Positions 8,793-17,739 of a stretch of 64,000 nt of DNA are shown piece after piece. Origin of the DNA: Roseovarius sp. (GTDB lineage: Bacteria; Pseudomonadota; Alphaproteobacteria; Rhodobacterales; Rhodobacteraceae). The position numbers and the translations under genes are program-made. A model generated the notes under the pieces. The model made no database searches and was not told the origin of the DNA. It was given only the letters and a program-made list of their open reading frames with translations. Position 1 is the stretch's first letter. Every line of letters starts with the position of its first letter. The stretch is taken from positions 121,913 to 185,912 of the forward strand of contig JARGOC010000006.1 of assembly GCA_029212365.1 (NCBI GenBank). The letters are read 5' to 3'.

Positions 8793-9794
8793 TCAGTTCG
8801 GCTGTATTCCACCATAAGAATGCAGCCGAACCTGCTCTGGTGCTTCACGGTATTTTTTGACAAACCACTTTTTCATCAAGGTGACATTTGAAAACCCACA
8901 AGCAACTGAAATCTCATTCATCGGCATTGAGGTTTGTGCCATCAAGCTGCGCGCCCGGTCCAGCCGCAGATCACGGTACACTTTCAGCGGTGTCTGGCGC
9001 AGGAAATCACGAAAACCTCGCTCCAATTTACGCGGGCTGACATTTAGAAGCCCGGCAATCTGGCCTACGCTCAATGTGTCTTCAAGATGCTCAAGCATGA
9101 TCGTCAGTGCCTCGCCAATCACCAGATCACCCTGCGCCATGCGGGTGTAGCGCCAATGCTCACCTGCCATGTTGGTGCTGGTCTCAGTATCGCTCAGCCC
9201 AAGGTAATTTGACAAAGCCGCGCGGGTGAACTCTCCGTCCCGCGCGCCCACCAGTTCCACCATCATTCGGATGGCCGCAGTGGGGCTGATCGCCGAGCTT
9301 AATGCCACTTGATGACAGGTTGCCCCGTCAAACATATTCACCCCTGCAGCGGTTTCCATCACACCGGGGCGAAAGTTGGGGTGCACAGAAATCTGTTTTG
9401 AGCGCAGCACACCCGCGCCCAACGGCACAAACACCGCTGATCCGACCACACACAGTCTGGCGGCATTGCGAATGCAGGCGCGAAATTCATGCAGCCGGTC
9501 CTTGCACAGGCGCCACGGGTTTTCCGTTCCTCCAATCAAAACAAGGGTTTGATCTGGACCGCAAGCGGGCCCTTGTGACATATCCAACATGTCTTCGCCA
9601 CACAGATGAGACCAGCTGTAAGCATCATATCCAATCAACCGATTGGCCGAACGCAGTACATCAATACAAGCCTCAGCAGCGAAAGAGACAGTGTTGTCCT
9701 GGCTCAGAAATACGAAATCCGCTGACAGACTTCGCTTGCATTGCCACGGGGTCACAAAAGTGGATTGCGATGGGTCCAGGTGTTCAAGATACAT
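8793..9794 (-). CDS. GlxA-type AraC family transcriptional regulator
   Basis: A 333-residue regulator. The N-terminal part (about 25-200) has the DJ-1/PfpI-like amidotransferase fold seen in GlxA-type AraC regulators, in which it serves as a ligand-sensing domain. The C-terminal about 100 residues form the double helix-turn-helix AraC domain (LSVGQIAGLLNVSPRKLERGF and later ISVACGFSNVTLMKKWF). A good AAGGAAG ribosome binding site precedes the ATG at 9794. It lies just downstream of the soxBDAG-type operon in the same orientation, separated by 55 bases. GlxA-type regulators such as GbdR control betaine, dimethylglycine and sarcosine catabolism, so control of the neighbouring amine operons is a fair inference. 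Confidence 0.85.
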   Translation of the reverse strand: MYLEHLDPSQSTFVTPWQCKRSLSADFVFLSQDNTVSFAAEACIDVLRSANRLIGYDAYSWSHLCGEDMLDMSQGPACGPDQTLVLIGGTENPWRLCKDRLHEFRACIRNAARLCVVGSAVFVPLGAGVLRSKQISVHPNFRPGVMETAAGVNMFDGATCHQVALSSAISPTAAIRMMVELVGARDGEFTRAALSNYLGLSDTETSTNMAGEHWRYTRMAQGDLVIGEALTIMLEHLEDTLSVGQIAGLLNVSPRKLERGFRDFLRQTPLKVYRDLRLDRARSLMAQTSMPMNEISVACGFSNVTLMKKWFVKKYREAPEQVRLHSYGGIQPN

Positions 9795-9849
9795 GTCTTA
9801 TCTTCCTTTCCATTGCTCTCACGGGTCCCTGGTCCGCTCGAAATTCTCG

Positions 9850-10410
9850 TTAGCTGACGTTTTTGATTGATGTTTCCACTGCATGCAGGAAGGACCCTGC
9901 CGAGGAACTGGCAGACAAAAGCCGCCAGCCGTTGGTATCGGTGCGCATAATAATTGTACCCAGATGCTCCATCGCGGTGCGGGCGACATCACCAATGGCG
10001 AAACCCATCAGATCCAGTGGGCAAATGCGCTCCAGCGCGCGCATTGCTCCGGGGCCTTCAAGTTGCAAGGCGCACCACACATCGGTCTGATCGGTGGTAT
10101 AGGCCTTGCCCTTCATTTTGCCCGCTACAACAGGTTCTGCATCTGGTGTGGCGCGGGTAAACACCACAAACGCCAGATCAGTGGACAGGCGCATCAGCGT
10201 CTCACCACTCTTGGATGTAGCAGTCTTGCCCACTGCGGGCATTGCCACGCCATAAGCAGATTTGACGGCGCTGAGCGCTGCGTCCTCGCCGCCCAAAGGC
10301 AAGGAGATCGAGACAATTGCCACATCGTGCGGCGCGCTCAGATGCATGTCACCGTAAGCTTTGTTGATCCCGGCCAGTGGCGGGGCGGATGTCAATGTAA
10401 ACTCAGGCAC
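9850..10410 (-). CDS. soxG: Sarcosine-oxidase-type oxidoreductase, gamma subunit (SoxG / MgdD type)
   Basis: A 186-residue small subunit with the fold of a folate-binding GCV_T-like domain. Family features include the central LSTDLAFVVF segment and the C-terminal GSFLHAVETSIKNV. The frame is open 30 codons further upstream inside soxA, but the GTG at 10410 is preferred: it has an AAGGGGAG ribosome binding site and overlaps the soxA stop by 8 bases, giving translational coupling. It is the last gene of the four-gene operon. In sarcosine oxidase the gamma subunit packs against the flavin-carrying beta subunit. Whether the substrate is sarcosine or N-methylglutamate cannot be told from this subunit. 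Confidence 0.85.
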   Translation of the reverse strand: MPEFTLTSAPPLAGINKAYGDMHLSAPHDVAIVSISLPLGGEDAALSAVKSAYGVAMPAVGKTATSKSGETLMRLSTDLAFVVFTRATPDAEPVVAGKMKGKAYTTDQTDVWCALQLEGPGAMRALERICPLDLMGFAIGDVARTAMEHLGTIIMRTDTNGWRLLSASSSAGSFLHAVETSIKNVS

Positions 10411-13351
10411 GAAGACGCTCCCCTTCGGGATCAATAAAGTGGGCCGAGACAATTTCGACCTCCATTTCCACCCCATGTAGCGGGCTGACGGCGCGGACAA
10501 TCTCGCCCTTGCGGGTATCGCCCGATTTGATGAACCCCAGCCCGATAGAGTGGCCCAGGGTTGGTGAATAGGCCACGGATGTCATCCAGCCCTGATCATT
10601 TGCAGTGTTTGCCTCAGCGCCTTTGTTGATGAAATGCGACCCCGCAATCAGCGTCTCAGAAGGGTCAACCGGCTTGAACCCCACCAGCTTGATCGCATCT
10701 TCGCGCTGCATCTCAGGCCGCTGGCTCAGCACGTTGCCGATGCATTCTTTCTTCTGGCTGACCATCCGGCCCATCCCAAGGTTATGCGCCGTGGTTTGAC
10801 CATTCAGCTCATTGCCCGCAGCATGGCCTTTCTCAATGCGCATCACACCGAGGGCTTCGGTACCATACGGCACCGCATCGTACTCGGCTCCCGCCTGCAT
10901 CAATACTGACATCATCGAGTTGCCATAGCGCGCAGGCACCGCAATTTCGTAAGCCAGCTCGCCCGAGAATGAGATGCGGAAAAGCCGGGCAGGCATGCCA
11001 CCGCAAACGGTGACCTCACCACAGGCCATAAAGGGAAACGCCTCGTTTGACATATCGTGCGCCTCGTCCACCACCTTGCGCAGCAGGTTGCGCGCATTGG
11101 GGCCGGCCACGGCAAACTGCGCCCAACCATCGGTGGTGGAAATCAGATGCACATCCATATTCGGCCACAGGCATTGGCGCGCAAACTCCATCCGGCGGAA
11201 CACCAGCACCGCATTGGCGGTCGTGGTGGTCATCACAAAATGATTTTCCGACATGCGCGCGGTGGTGCCATCGTCATAACAGATACCATCCTCGCGCAGC
11301 ATGATACCGTATCGCACTTTGCCCACGTCCAGCTTGGCAAAACCGTTGGCATACACTTTGTTCAGGAAGGCGGCCGCGTCCTTGCCCTGCACATCAATTT
11401 TGCCCAGCGTGGTCACATCGCAAATGCCAACTGATCCGCGCGTCATCTCAACCTCACGGTCAACTGAATCACGCCAACCTTTCTCGCCAGGGCGCGCAAA
11501 CCACTGGGATCGCAACCAGTTTCCAACTTCCACAAAAGTAGCCCCGTTTTCTTCGGCCCACTTATGTGAGGGCGTCAAACGGTAGGGCCGGAAATCCTTG
11601 CCCCGTGCACGACCACCCAAAGCCCCCATGGGAATGGGGGTGTAAGGCGGGCGGAAAATAGTGGTGCCCACTTCGGGAATTGTCTTGCCAGCGGCCTCGG
11701 CCAGAATGGCCAGACCGGCAATGTTTGAGGTTTTGCCCTGATCCGTCGCCATCCCCATGGTGGTATAGCGCTTCAACAACTCGACCGAGCGGAAGCCCTC
11801 GGTATTGGCCAGTTTCACGTCCTTGACGGTCACATCGTTTTGCAGATCGACCCAGGCGCGCTTGGTGCTGTCCTTTACATGCCAAAAGGCGGCACATTCG
11901 CGTGGCTCGTCTTCGGCTTGGGGCACATCAGCTTTTGCCGCTTTGATCCCGATGTCCTTGAGCTGCGCCGCCGCCTGCGCGTGGCCTTCTGCCAGGGCGG
12001 CGGCCAGCGTCATTGAGCCATTTGCAGCCCCGGCCACGGCCATGCCCACGGGCAAGTCGCCACCGGGTACAAAGGCGCTCAGATCGTCGCGCCATTCCGG
12101 GCGGCCTCGTTGATGGCACGTCAGATGCACATTGGGGTTCCACCCACCCGATACCGCCAGACAATCCACGGGGATCACCTGACCATCCGTCAGCGTCACC
12201 GATTTCAGCCCCTTGCGGCCAGCGGTATCCATCACGGCTGCATTGCGAATATGGCGTGCGCCGGGCACATCACAAACTGCGGGGGCATCCCGACTGTCGA
12301 TGATGGCGATGACGTTCACGCCCTTGGCGGCCAGATCAGCCGCCGTGCGCCAGCCATCATCATTGTTGGTGAACACGCCAACCTGTTGGCCGGGTGTCGC
12401 GCCAAAGCGGTTAACGTAGGTGCGCACCGCACCAGCCATCATCACACCGGGGCGATCATTGTTGCCAAAGGCAATGGGGCGTTCCGTGGCCCCGGCTGCC
12501 AGAACGGCGCGTTTGGAATAGATCCGCCACAAAATCTGACGTGGTTGATCGCCGGATGTGGCCAGATGGTCTGTCACACGCTCCAGCGCGCCATAAGTCC
12601 CGTGATCATAGGCGCCATAAATCGTTGTGCGGGTCATCACACGCACATTGTCCATGGCGCTCAACTCGGCCACTGTCAGTGCCGCCCAGTCTGATCCAGA
12701 CATATTGCCCAGCTCAAATGTTTCGCCGTTTAGCCGCCCGCCGGGGGTGAAATCTTCATCCGCAAGGATCACCCGTGCGCCCGATCGTGCGGCACTCAGT
12801 GCGGCACTCAGACCCGCAGGGCCGGCACCGATCACCAGAAGATCACAATGCAGGAATCCCTTGTCATATGTGTCGGGGTCTTCCTCCATGCTGAGGCGCC
12901 CCAGACCGGCAGAGGACCGGATAATCGGCTCATAGATCTTTTCCCAGAACTTTCGCGGCCACATGAATGTTTTATAGTAAAAACCGGCACTTAAGAAGGG
13001 TGACATAAAGTCTGTCACCGCCATAAGATCATAGTCCAGCGATCCGCGATGGTTCTGACTGGTGGCGCTTAGCCCGTCAAACAACTCGGCGACAGTGGCC
13101 CGCGTATTCGGCTCGCAATGCGCCCCTTTGCGCAGCTGGACCAATGCGTTCGGCTCTTCTGAGCCAGCGCTAAAAATCCCGCGTGGGCGGTGATATTTGA
13201 ACGACCGGCCCACCAATTTCTGCCCATTGGCCACCAGCGCCGAGGCCAGCGTATCGCCCGGATGGCCCTGCATCTTTTTGCTGTTGAAGGTGAAATCCCA
13301 GGTTTGGCTGCGATCAATCTGGCCGCCCTTAATGCGGTTCACCTGGCTCAT
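10403..13351 (-). CDS. soxA: Sarcosine-oxidase-type oxidoreductase, alpha subunit (SoxA / MgdC type)
   Basis: A 982-residue alpha subunit. The first about 100 residues form a ferredoxin-like domain (GHPGDTLASALVANG). A dinucleotide-binding flavoprotein domain follows (LLVIGAGPAGLSAALSAARSG near 170-190). The C-terminal about 400 residues are a GCV_T-type aminomethyltransferase domain that binds tetrahydrofolate and captures the one-carbon unit as methylene-THF. Imino-acid oxidation occurs on the beta subunit. Length fits the family. The ATG overlaps the soxD stop (ATGA). The operon order B-D-A-G is canonical. The alternative is the homologous N-methylglutamate dehydrogenase subunit MgdC, suggested by the nearby glutamine-synthetase/split glutamate-synthase operon. 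Confidence 0.9.
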   Translation of the reverse strand: MSQVNRIKGGQIDRSQTWDFTFNSKKMQGHPGDTLASALVANGQKLVGRSFKYHRPRGIFSAGSEEPNALVQLRKGAHCEPNTRATVAELFDGLSATSQNHRGSLDYDLMAVTDFMSPFLSAGFYYKTFMWPRKFWEKIYEPIIRSSAGLGRLSMEEDPDTYDKGFLHCDLLVIGAGPAGLSAALSAARSGARVILADEDFTPGGRLNGETFELGNMSGSDWAALTVAELSAMDNVRVMTRTTIYGAYDHGTYGALERVTDHLATSGDQPRQILWRIYSKRAVLAAGATERPIAFGNNDRPGVMMAGAVRTYVNRFGATPGQQVGVFTNNDDGWRTAADLAAKGVNVIAIIDSRDAPAVCDVPGARHIRNAAVMDTAGRKGLKSVTLTDGQVIPVDCLAVSGGWNPNVHLTCHQRGRPEWRDDLSAFVPGGDLPVGMAVAGAANGSMTLAAALAEGHAQAAAQLKDIGIKAAKADVPQAEDEPRECAAFWHVKDSTKRAWVDLQNDVTVKDVKLANTEGFRSVELLKRYTTMGMATDQGKTSNIAGLAILAEAAGKTIPEVGTTIFRPPYTPIPMGALGGRARGKDFRPYRLTPSHKWAEENGATFVEVGNWLRSQWFARPGEKGWRDSVDREVEMTRGSVGICDVTTLGKIDVQGKDAAAFLNKVYANGFAKLDVGKVRYGIMLREDGICYDDGTTARMSENHFVMTTTTANAVLVFRRMEFARQCLWPNMDVHLISTTDGWAQFAVAGPNARNLLRKVVDEAHDMSNEAFPFMACGEVTVCGGMPARLFRISFSGELAYEIAVPARYGNSMMSVLMQAGAEYDAVPYGTEALGVMRIEKGHAAGNELNGQTTAHNLGMGRMVSQKKECIGNVLSQRPEMQREDAIKLVGFKPVDPSETLIAGSHFINKGAEANTANDQGWMTSVAYSPTLGHSIGLGFIKSGDTRKGEIVRAVSPLHGVEMEVEIVSAHFIDPEGERLRA

Positions 13352-13635
13352 TTGTCACGCCCCCGCGCGCGGGCCACATCGCGGGCCAGTTCCACCTTTG
13401 AAATCTCATGAGTCAGTGTATTGCGTGTCAGCACCAGCCACGAGCGGTCACCCTGTTCATGATACCACAGCTCCTGGTGTTCGCCCGCTGGGTTGTCGCG
13501 CAGATAGCCGTATTCAACGAACTGATCCAATGCATCATCGGCTTGCCAATCGGGCCGGTCCATCATGCAGGCATCGCCGAGACAGACAAATTCGGCTGCA
13601 TCACGGGGGCCAAGAATGGGGTGATTGATGATCAT
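13348..13635 (-). CDS. soxD: SoxD-like delta subunit lacking the usual zinc ligands
   Basis: A 95-residue delta subunit. The GPRDAAEF, YLRDNPAG and WYHEQGDRSWL blocks identify it as SoxD-like. In characterised sarcosine oxidase a zinc ion is held by a C-P-x-C pair before GPRD and by a later H-x3-C. Here those positions are H5 and L8 (HPILGPRD) and H59-x3-D63. Three of four ligands have therefore changed, and this subunit probably does not bind zinc in the known way. Two other cysteines (C18, C23) occur in an insert after GPRDAAEF. The start at 13635 has a strong GAGGAGG site. This marks the operon as a divergent branch, perhaps MgdB of N-methylglutamate dehydrogenase. Confidence 0.85.
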   Translation of the reverse strand: MIINHPILGPRDAAEFVCLGDACMMDRPDWQADDALDQFVEYGYLRDNPAGEHQELWYHEQGDRSWLVLTRNTLTHEISKVELARDVARARGRDK

Positions 13636-13648
13636 CGCTTCATCCTCC

Positions 13649-14899
13649 TCAATGCAGGTTGGGCTGGTTGCCCTGACCTTTTTCGTCGATCACATTGCCA
13701 GTCTTGAACCGGTCAAGACGCATCTGTGCGGCATTCGGGTGTGGCTCATCCTTGGCCAGCAAATGCGCATAGCAATAGCCGGATGCCGGCGTGGCCTTGA
13801 ACCCGCCGTAACACCATCCACCGTTGAAATAGAGTCCGCCGATATGGGTCTTGTCGATAAACGGCGTGCCATCCATCGACATATCCATGATCCCGCCCCA
13901 AGAGCGAAGCAACCGCGCGCGCCCAATCATCGGCATGATCGCCATTCCGCCTTCGGCCACGTCCTCGACCACGGGCAGATTGCCGCGTTGGGCATAGGTG
14001 TTATAGCCGTCAATATCGCCGCCAAAAACCAACCCGCCTTTGTCGGATTGGCTGACATAGAAATGGCCTGCACCAAAGGTGATGACACCCGGCAGCACCG
14101 GTTTCAGCCCCTCAGTTACAAACGCCTGCAACACATGGCTTTCAATCGGCAGGCGCATGCCCGCTTTGGCCATCACCCGGCCCGAAGAGCCCGCAACGCA
14201 AACCGCAACCTTGCGGGCCCGGATGGCGCCGCGCGTGGTTTCAACCCCACGGCAAACGCCGCCCTGAATATCAAACCCGGTGACCTCGCAGTTTTGGATG
14301 ATGTCGACACCGCGCATATCCGCCCCGCGCGCATAGCCCCAGGCCACCGCATCGTGGCGTGCCGTACCGCCGCGACGCTGATACAGCCCGCCTTTGATCG
14401 GAAAACGCGCATTGTCGAAATCCAGGAACGGCAGCTCGGCGCGCAGTTGCTCGGCATCGGCCAGCTCGGCATCCGCTCCCGACAGGAACATCGCATTGCC
14501 GCGGCGCACAAACGCATCACGCTGCGCATCGGTATGGATCAGGTTCAGGATGGATCGTTGCGATACCATCGAGTTATAGTTCGTGTCCTGCTCCAGGTTC
14601 TCCCAAAGCTTCATCGACATCTCATAAAACGGCTGGTTGCCGGGCAGCAGATAATTTGAGCGGATAATCGTGGTGTTGCGGCCAATATTGCCAGATCCCA
14701 GCCAGCCCTTTTCTAGCACCGCGATGTTGCGCATGCCAAATTCTTTGGCCAGATAATACGCAGTGGCCAGCCCATGCCCCCCGGCTCCGACGATGATAAT
14801 ATCGTATTCGGGCTTCGGATCAGGCTCGCGCCAGACCGGTTTCCAGCTCTTGTTGCCGGTCAAACCTTCTTTCAAGATTTTGAAAGCCGAGTAACGCAT
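13649..14899 (-). CDS. soxB: Sarcosine-oxidase-type oxidoreductase, beta subunit (SoxB / MgdA type)
   Basis: A 416-residue flavoprotein carrying the catalytic site for amine oxidation. The N-terminus MRYSAFKILKEGLTGNKSWKP is typical of the family, which fixes the start at the ATG at 14899; a TTG 15 codons upstream is less likely. The FAD-binding VGAGGHGLATAYYLA lies near residues 37-51. The ARHDAVAWG segment (histidine near 182) matches the region where the second flavin, FMN, is covalently attached in heterotetrameric sarcosine oxidase. First gene of the B-D-A-G operon and divergent from a GlxA-type regulator 87 bases away, the likely activator. Confidence 0.9.
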   Translation of the reverse strand: MRYSAFKILKEGLTGNKSWKPVWREPDPKPEYDIIIVGAGGHGLATAYYLAKEFGMRNIAVLEKGWLGSGNIGRNTTIIRSNYLLPGNQPFYEMSMKLWENLEQDTNYNSMVSQRSILNLIHTDAQRDAFVRRGNAMFLSGADAELADAEQLRAELPFLDFDNARFPIKGGLYQRRGGTARHDAVAWGYARGADMRGVDIIQNCEVTGFDIQGGVCRGVETTRGAIRARKVAVCVAGSSGRVMAKAGMRLPIESHVLQAFVTEGLKPVLPGVITFGAGHFYVSQSDKGGLVFGGDIDGYNTYAQRGNLPVVEDVAEGGMAIMPMIGRARLLRSWGGIMDMSMDGTPFIDKTHIGGLYFNGGWCYGGFKATPASGYCYAHLLAKDEPHPNAAQMRLDRFKTGNVIDEKGQGNQPNLH

Positions 14900-14986
14900 C
14901 TCACGTGTCCCCAATTCGCGTGTTTGCGTAGCATTGCTTGCCAATTGCGAATCGACTTTTCTAATATGGTCGGATAATTTCCTAAA

Positions 14987-15964
14987 ATGGACGCGATTGG
15001 TACAAACCTGCCTGAATTGCGCATCGGCATCCTCGTGTTCGATGGATTCGCGGTGATGTCTTATGCCGCGCTGGTGGAGCCGATGCGCGCGGCCAATCTG
15101 CTGGCGCGACGGACGTTGTACCGGATGATCAATATCGGGTTAACCGATCAGCCGATCACCAGTTCGGGGGCCGCCGTCGTCATGCCCGAGGCGCAGGTGG
15201 GCGATGAGCTGAAACTCGATTACCTGTTTGTGGTCGCGGGCGGTGATCCAACCGGATTTGACGACAAACAGACCTTTGCATGGCTGTCACGTCAGGCGCG
15301 GGCCGGTGTGCAGATGGGCGGTGTTTCGGGCGGTCCGATCATTCTGGCCAAGGCCGGGTTGATGGGCGGTCGGCGCATGACAGTGCATTGGGAACACGCC
15401 GTGGCCCTGGCAGAGATTTCGCCACATCTGCTGCTTGAGAGATCGCTTTTTGTGATTGATCGTGACCGGGTGACCTGCGCGGGCGGCACGGCCCCGATGG
15501 ACCTCATGCATGCGCTGATCGCCCAACATCACGGTGCGCCATTTGCAAGGCTGGTCAGTGACTGGTTTATGCACACAGAAATTCGCCCTTCGGCGGGCCC
15601 GCAACGCGGTGGCCTAGTGGCGCGTGTCGGGTCCACGAACGCGGCCATTCTGGATGCAGTAAGGGCCATGGAAACCAATATCGCCGAACCGCTTGTTCTT
15701 GAACAACTCTCTGACATTGCAGGACTTTCACCGCGCCAGCTGAACCGTCTGTTCCGTGATAAACTGGGGCGTTCCACAATGCGCTACTACCGGGATCTGC
15801 GGCTGGATGCCGCGCAAAACCTGTTGGGAAATTCACCCCTGTCATTGACCGAGATTGCCATGGCAACCGGCTTTGCCTCGTCGTCACATTTCAGCCGGGT
15901 CTACGCCCAGAGCTTTGGCACACCGCCGTCAAATAACCGTACGGCGCGCGCGCTTCGAGGGTGA
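14987..15964 (+). CDS. GlxA-type AraC family regulator, probable activator of the sox-type operon
   Basis: A 325-residue regulator with an N-terminal DJ-1/PfpI-like domain (RIGILVFDGFAVMSYAALVEPMR; VSGGPIILAKAGLM in the middle) and a C-terminal AraC DNA-binding domain (LSDIAGLSPRQLNRLFRDKLG; IAMATGFASSSHFSRVYAQSFG). It is transcribed divergently from soxB with 87 bases between the starts, the usual arrangement for a local activator. Homologues of this architecture (GbdR, SouR) respond to dimethylglycine, glycine betaine or sarcosine. The ligand here is unknown. It is a second, distinct member alongside the one at 8793. Confidence 0.9.
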   Translation: MDAIGTNLPELRIGILVFDGFAVMSYAALVEPMRAANLLARRTLYRMINIGLTDQPITSSGAAVVMPEAQVGDELKLDYLFVVAGGDPTGFDDKQTFAWLSRQARAGVQMGGVSGGPIILAKAGLMGGRRMTVHWEHAVALAEISPHLLLERSLFVIDRDRVTCAGGTAPMDLMHALIAQHHGAPFARLVSDWFMHTEIRPSAGPQRGGLVARVGSTNAAILDAVRAMETNIAEPLVLEQLSDIAGLSPRQLNRLFRDKLGRSTMRYYRDLRLDAAQNLLGNSPLSLTEIAMATGFASSSHFSRVYAQSFGTPPSNNRTARALRG

Positions 15965-16068
15965 GTTGCCGCACGGCATTTGCGTCAGCCAACCGGTCTT
16001 TTTTGCAGCCCGTCTTGTCAGCATCGTATCCCTCGGCCTAACGTCACTTCGAATCTCAGGAGGGATCC

Positions 16069-16788
16069 ATGCACATTCTTGTCCTACAACATGAGCGGGT
16101 AGAGCATCCCGGCATTTTCCGCGATTTTCTCAAAGAGGATGGCCATACCTGGGACGCGATCGAACTGGACGAAGGCGAGGCTTTGCCCAGCCTGGAGGGA
16201 TATGATGCGTTGTGGGTTATGGGCGGCCCGATGGACACCTGGCAAGAGGATGAGCACCCGTGGCTGAAGGCCGAAAAGGCGTTTATCCGCGAGGTCGTCG
16301 AGGAGCGCGGCCTGCCGTATCTGGGCTTGTGTCTGGGCCATCAATTGTTGGCCGAGGCATTGGGCGGCACCGTTGGCCCGTCTGAAACACCCGAAATCGG
16401 TGTGTTGGATGTTCACCTGACCGAAGCGGGCGCTTCTGGTGTGTTCTTTGATGGCCTGCCCGAGCGGTTTGAGTGCCTGCAATGGCATTCGGCTGAGGTC
16501 AAATCCCCGCCTGATGGCGCCGAAGTGTTGGCCACGTCACCCGATTGCGCGGTGCAGGCCATGCGCTGGCAGACCCGCGCCTTTTCCATGCAGTTCCATG
16601 TTGAGATCGAGGCCGATACCGTGGCGACATGGAACAATATCCCCGAGTATTCCAATGCTCTGGACAAAGCTATCGGCGCAGGGCAGGTGAAAGAGCTAGA
16701 GGCCGCCTGTGCCGAGCGGATGGAGATGTTCAACGCCATGGCTGAACGGCTCTATATCAATTGGTTGCAATCTGCGGCGCGGACGTGA
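16069..16788 (+). CDS. Class I glutamine amidotransferase-like protein
   Basis: A 239-residue stand-alone class I amidotransferase of the GMP-synthase-like group. The catalytic triad is visible: C88 in GLCLGHQLL, and H177 and E179 in MQFHVEIE. No synthase partner is fused or adjacent. The ATG at 16069 has a strong AGGAGG site. Such proteins are often annotated only as GMP synthase-like. Position between the amine operons suggests, but does not show, that it hydrolyses a gamma-glutamyl compound. PuuD-type gamma-glutamyl hydrolases belong to the same superfamily, but this protein lacks clear PuuD features. Its own expression unit seems to be a single gene. Confidence 0.85.
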   Translation: MHILVLQHERVEHPGIFRDFLKEDGHTWDAIELDEGEALPSLEGYDALWVMGGPMDTWQEDEHPWLKAEKAFIREVVEERGLPYLGLCLGHQLLAEALGGTVGPSETPEIGVLDVHLTEAGASGVFFDGLPERFECLQWHSAEVKSPPDGAEVLATSPDCAVQAMRWQTRAFSMQFHVEIEADTVATWNNIPEYSNALDKAIGAGQVKELEAACAERMEMFNAMAERLYINWLQSAART

Positions 16789-16895
16789 GGTGTCTATAAG
16801 CAGGTTGAAGCCACACTGGAAATCCGAATGGCCGGGGAAATCCAAATGGCCAGTACCTGCTGATTGAAACGGGGGCATATCAGCCGCTTGCCAGC

Positions 16896-17606
16896 TCAAC
16901 GCACCTTGGCGATTTCGATGTCATCGAAGTTAAACGTTCCGATACCAAATGCCGCGAGCCCGATACCCGCTGCCCCTTGTTTAAGACGTGAATTAGGTGC
17001 ACCGTTTGCGAGAGGAATCTGCACGACTTCTGTCTCATTCACAAGGAATGCCACGTTGGCACCGCGATATTCAAAAGCCAGCCGATTGGGCGCGCCCTCG
17101 ACGATGGCCGCGTGCGCCGCACTATGCTCACGTCTCAGCTTTCGACCGTCTTTTCTCAACAGGTGGTACCGGCCCTGTCCATCGACAGAAAACATCAGGT
17201 AGGAGCCTGCTTTCCCGCTTCCGATGAGAATACCGGCCCCTGCTGACCCCATGTTCGTGCCGTCAACGGTCACAGAAATCACCAAGCCTGCGGTTGGTTC
17301 CAGAATGTGGGAGTCAGGGAATTTCACGGTAGAGATGTCGTTGTAATATAGGCTATTCGGATCCTGCGTGTTCTCAATGACGAGCTCGCCGTCAGCGATG
17401 TAAGTAACCCATGGTGTGATTGTTCCGCGAAGATCGATCTGGCCTCCGAGCATAAGAGACGGATCGTTTCCTTCGAATGATTCCGTGATGACGTTTTGAG
17501 AGGCCGCCACGTCGGCTTGTTCTTGGGATGTCGCCACTGAAGAGGCTGTCGTTAACAATATCGCTGACGCCGCAACAACTTTGGCAATCTCACTGAATAA
17601 GGCCAT
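16896..17606 (-). CDS. Exported beta-sandwich (LamG/concanavalin-like) protein
   Basis: A 236-residue protein of unknown role. A Sec signal covers residues 1 to about 28 (hydrophobic KVVAASAILLTTASSVATS). The rest has the rhythm of a concanavalin A-like beta-sandwich, as in extracellular carbohydrate-binding or DUF1080-type domains: alternating strands such as LVISVTVDGTN, AGILIGSGKAGSYLMFSVDGQGRYHLLRK and PNRLAFEYRGANVAFLVN, ending in TFNFDDIEIAKV. No catalytic residues can be assigned. The ATG at 17606 with AAGAGGTG upstream is chosen over a GTG three codons earlier. It is alone, on the strand opposite to the amidotransferase gene. Confidence 0.65.
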   Translation of the reverse strand: MALFSEIAKVVAASAILLTTASSVATSQEQADVAASQNVITESFEGNDPSLMLGGQIDLRGTITPWVTYIADGELVIENTQDPNSLYYNDISTVKFPDSHILEPTAGLVISVTVDGTNMGSAGAGILIGSGKAGSYLMFSVDGQGRYHLLRKDGRKLRREHSAAHAAIVEGAPNRLAFEYRGANVAFLVNETEVVQIPLANGAPNSRLKQGAAGIGLAAFGIGTFNFDDIEIAKVR

Positions 17607-17739
17607 TCCGGGCACCTCTTTCGCTACCTATTGATTGGTTACAGGTTTTAAACACCCAATAAGTGTTCAAAAAGTGGCCGTTTTCTGAATTGATTTTGCG
17701 ATCGCTCAGGTGATGCTGATCGGCCTGCTCGCGCGGGCG

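Noticed and set aside
16789..16895. Repeated AATGGCC segments after the class I amidotransferase gene
   Set aside because: Two short similar stretches only; too short to call a repeat or an attachment site.
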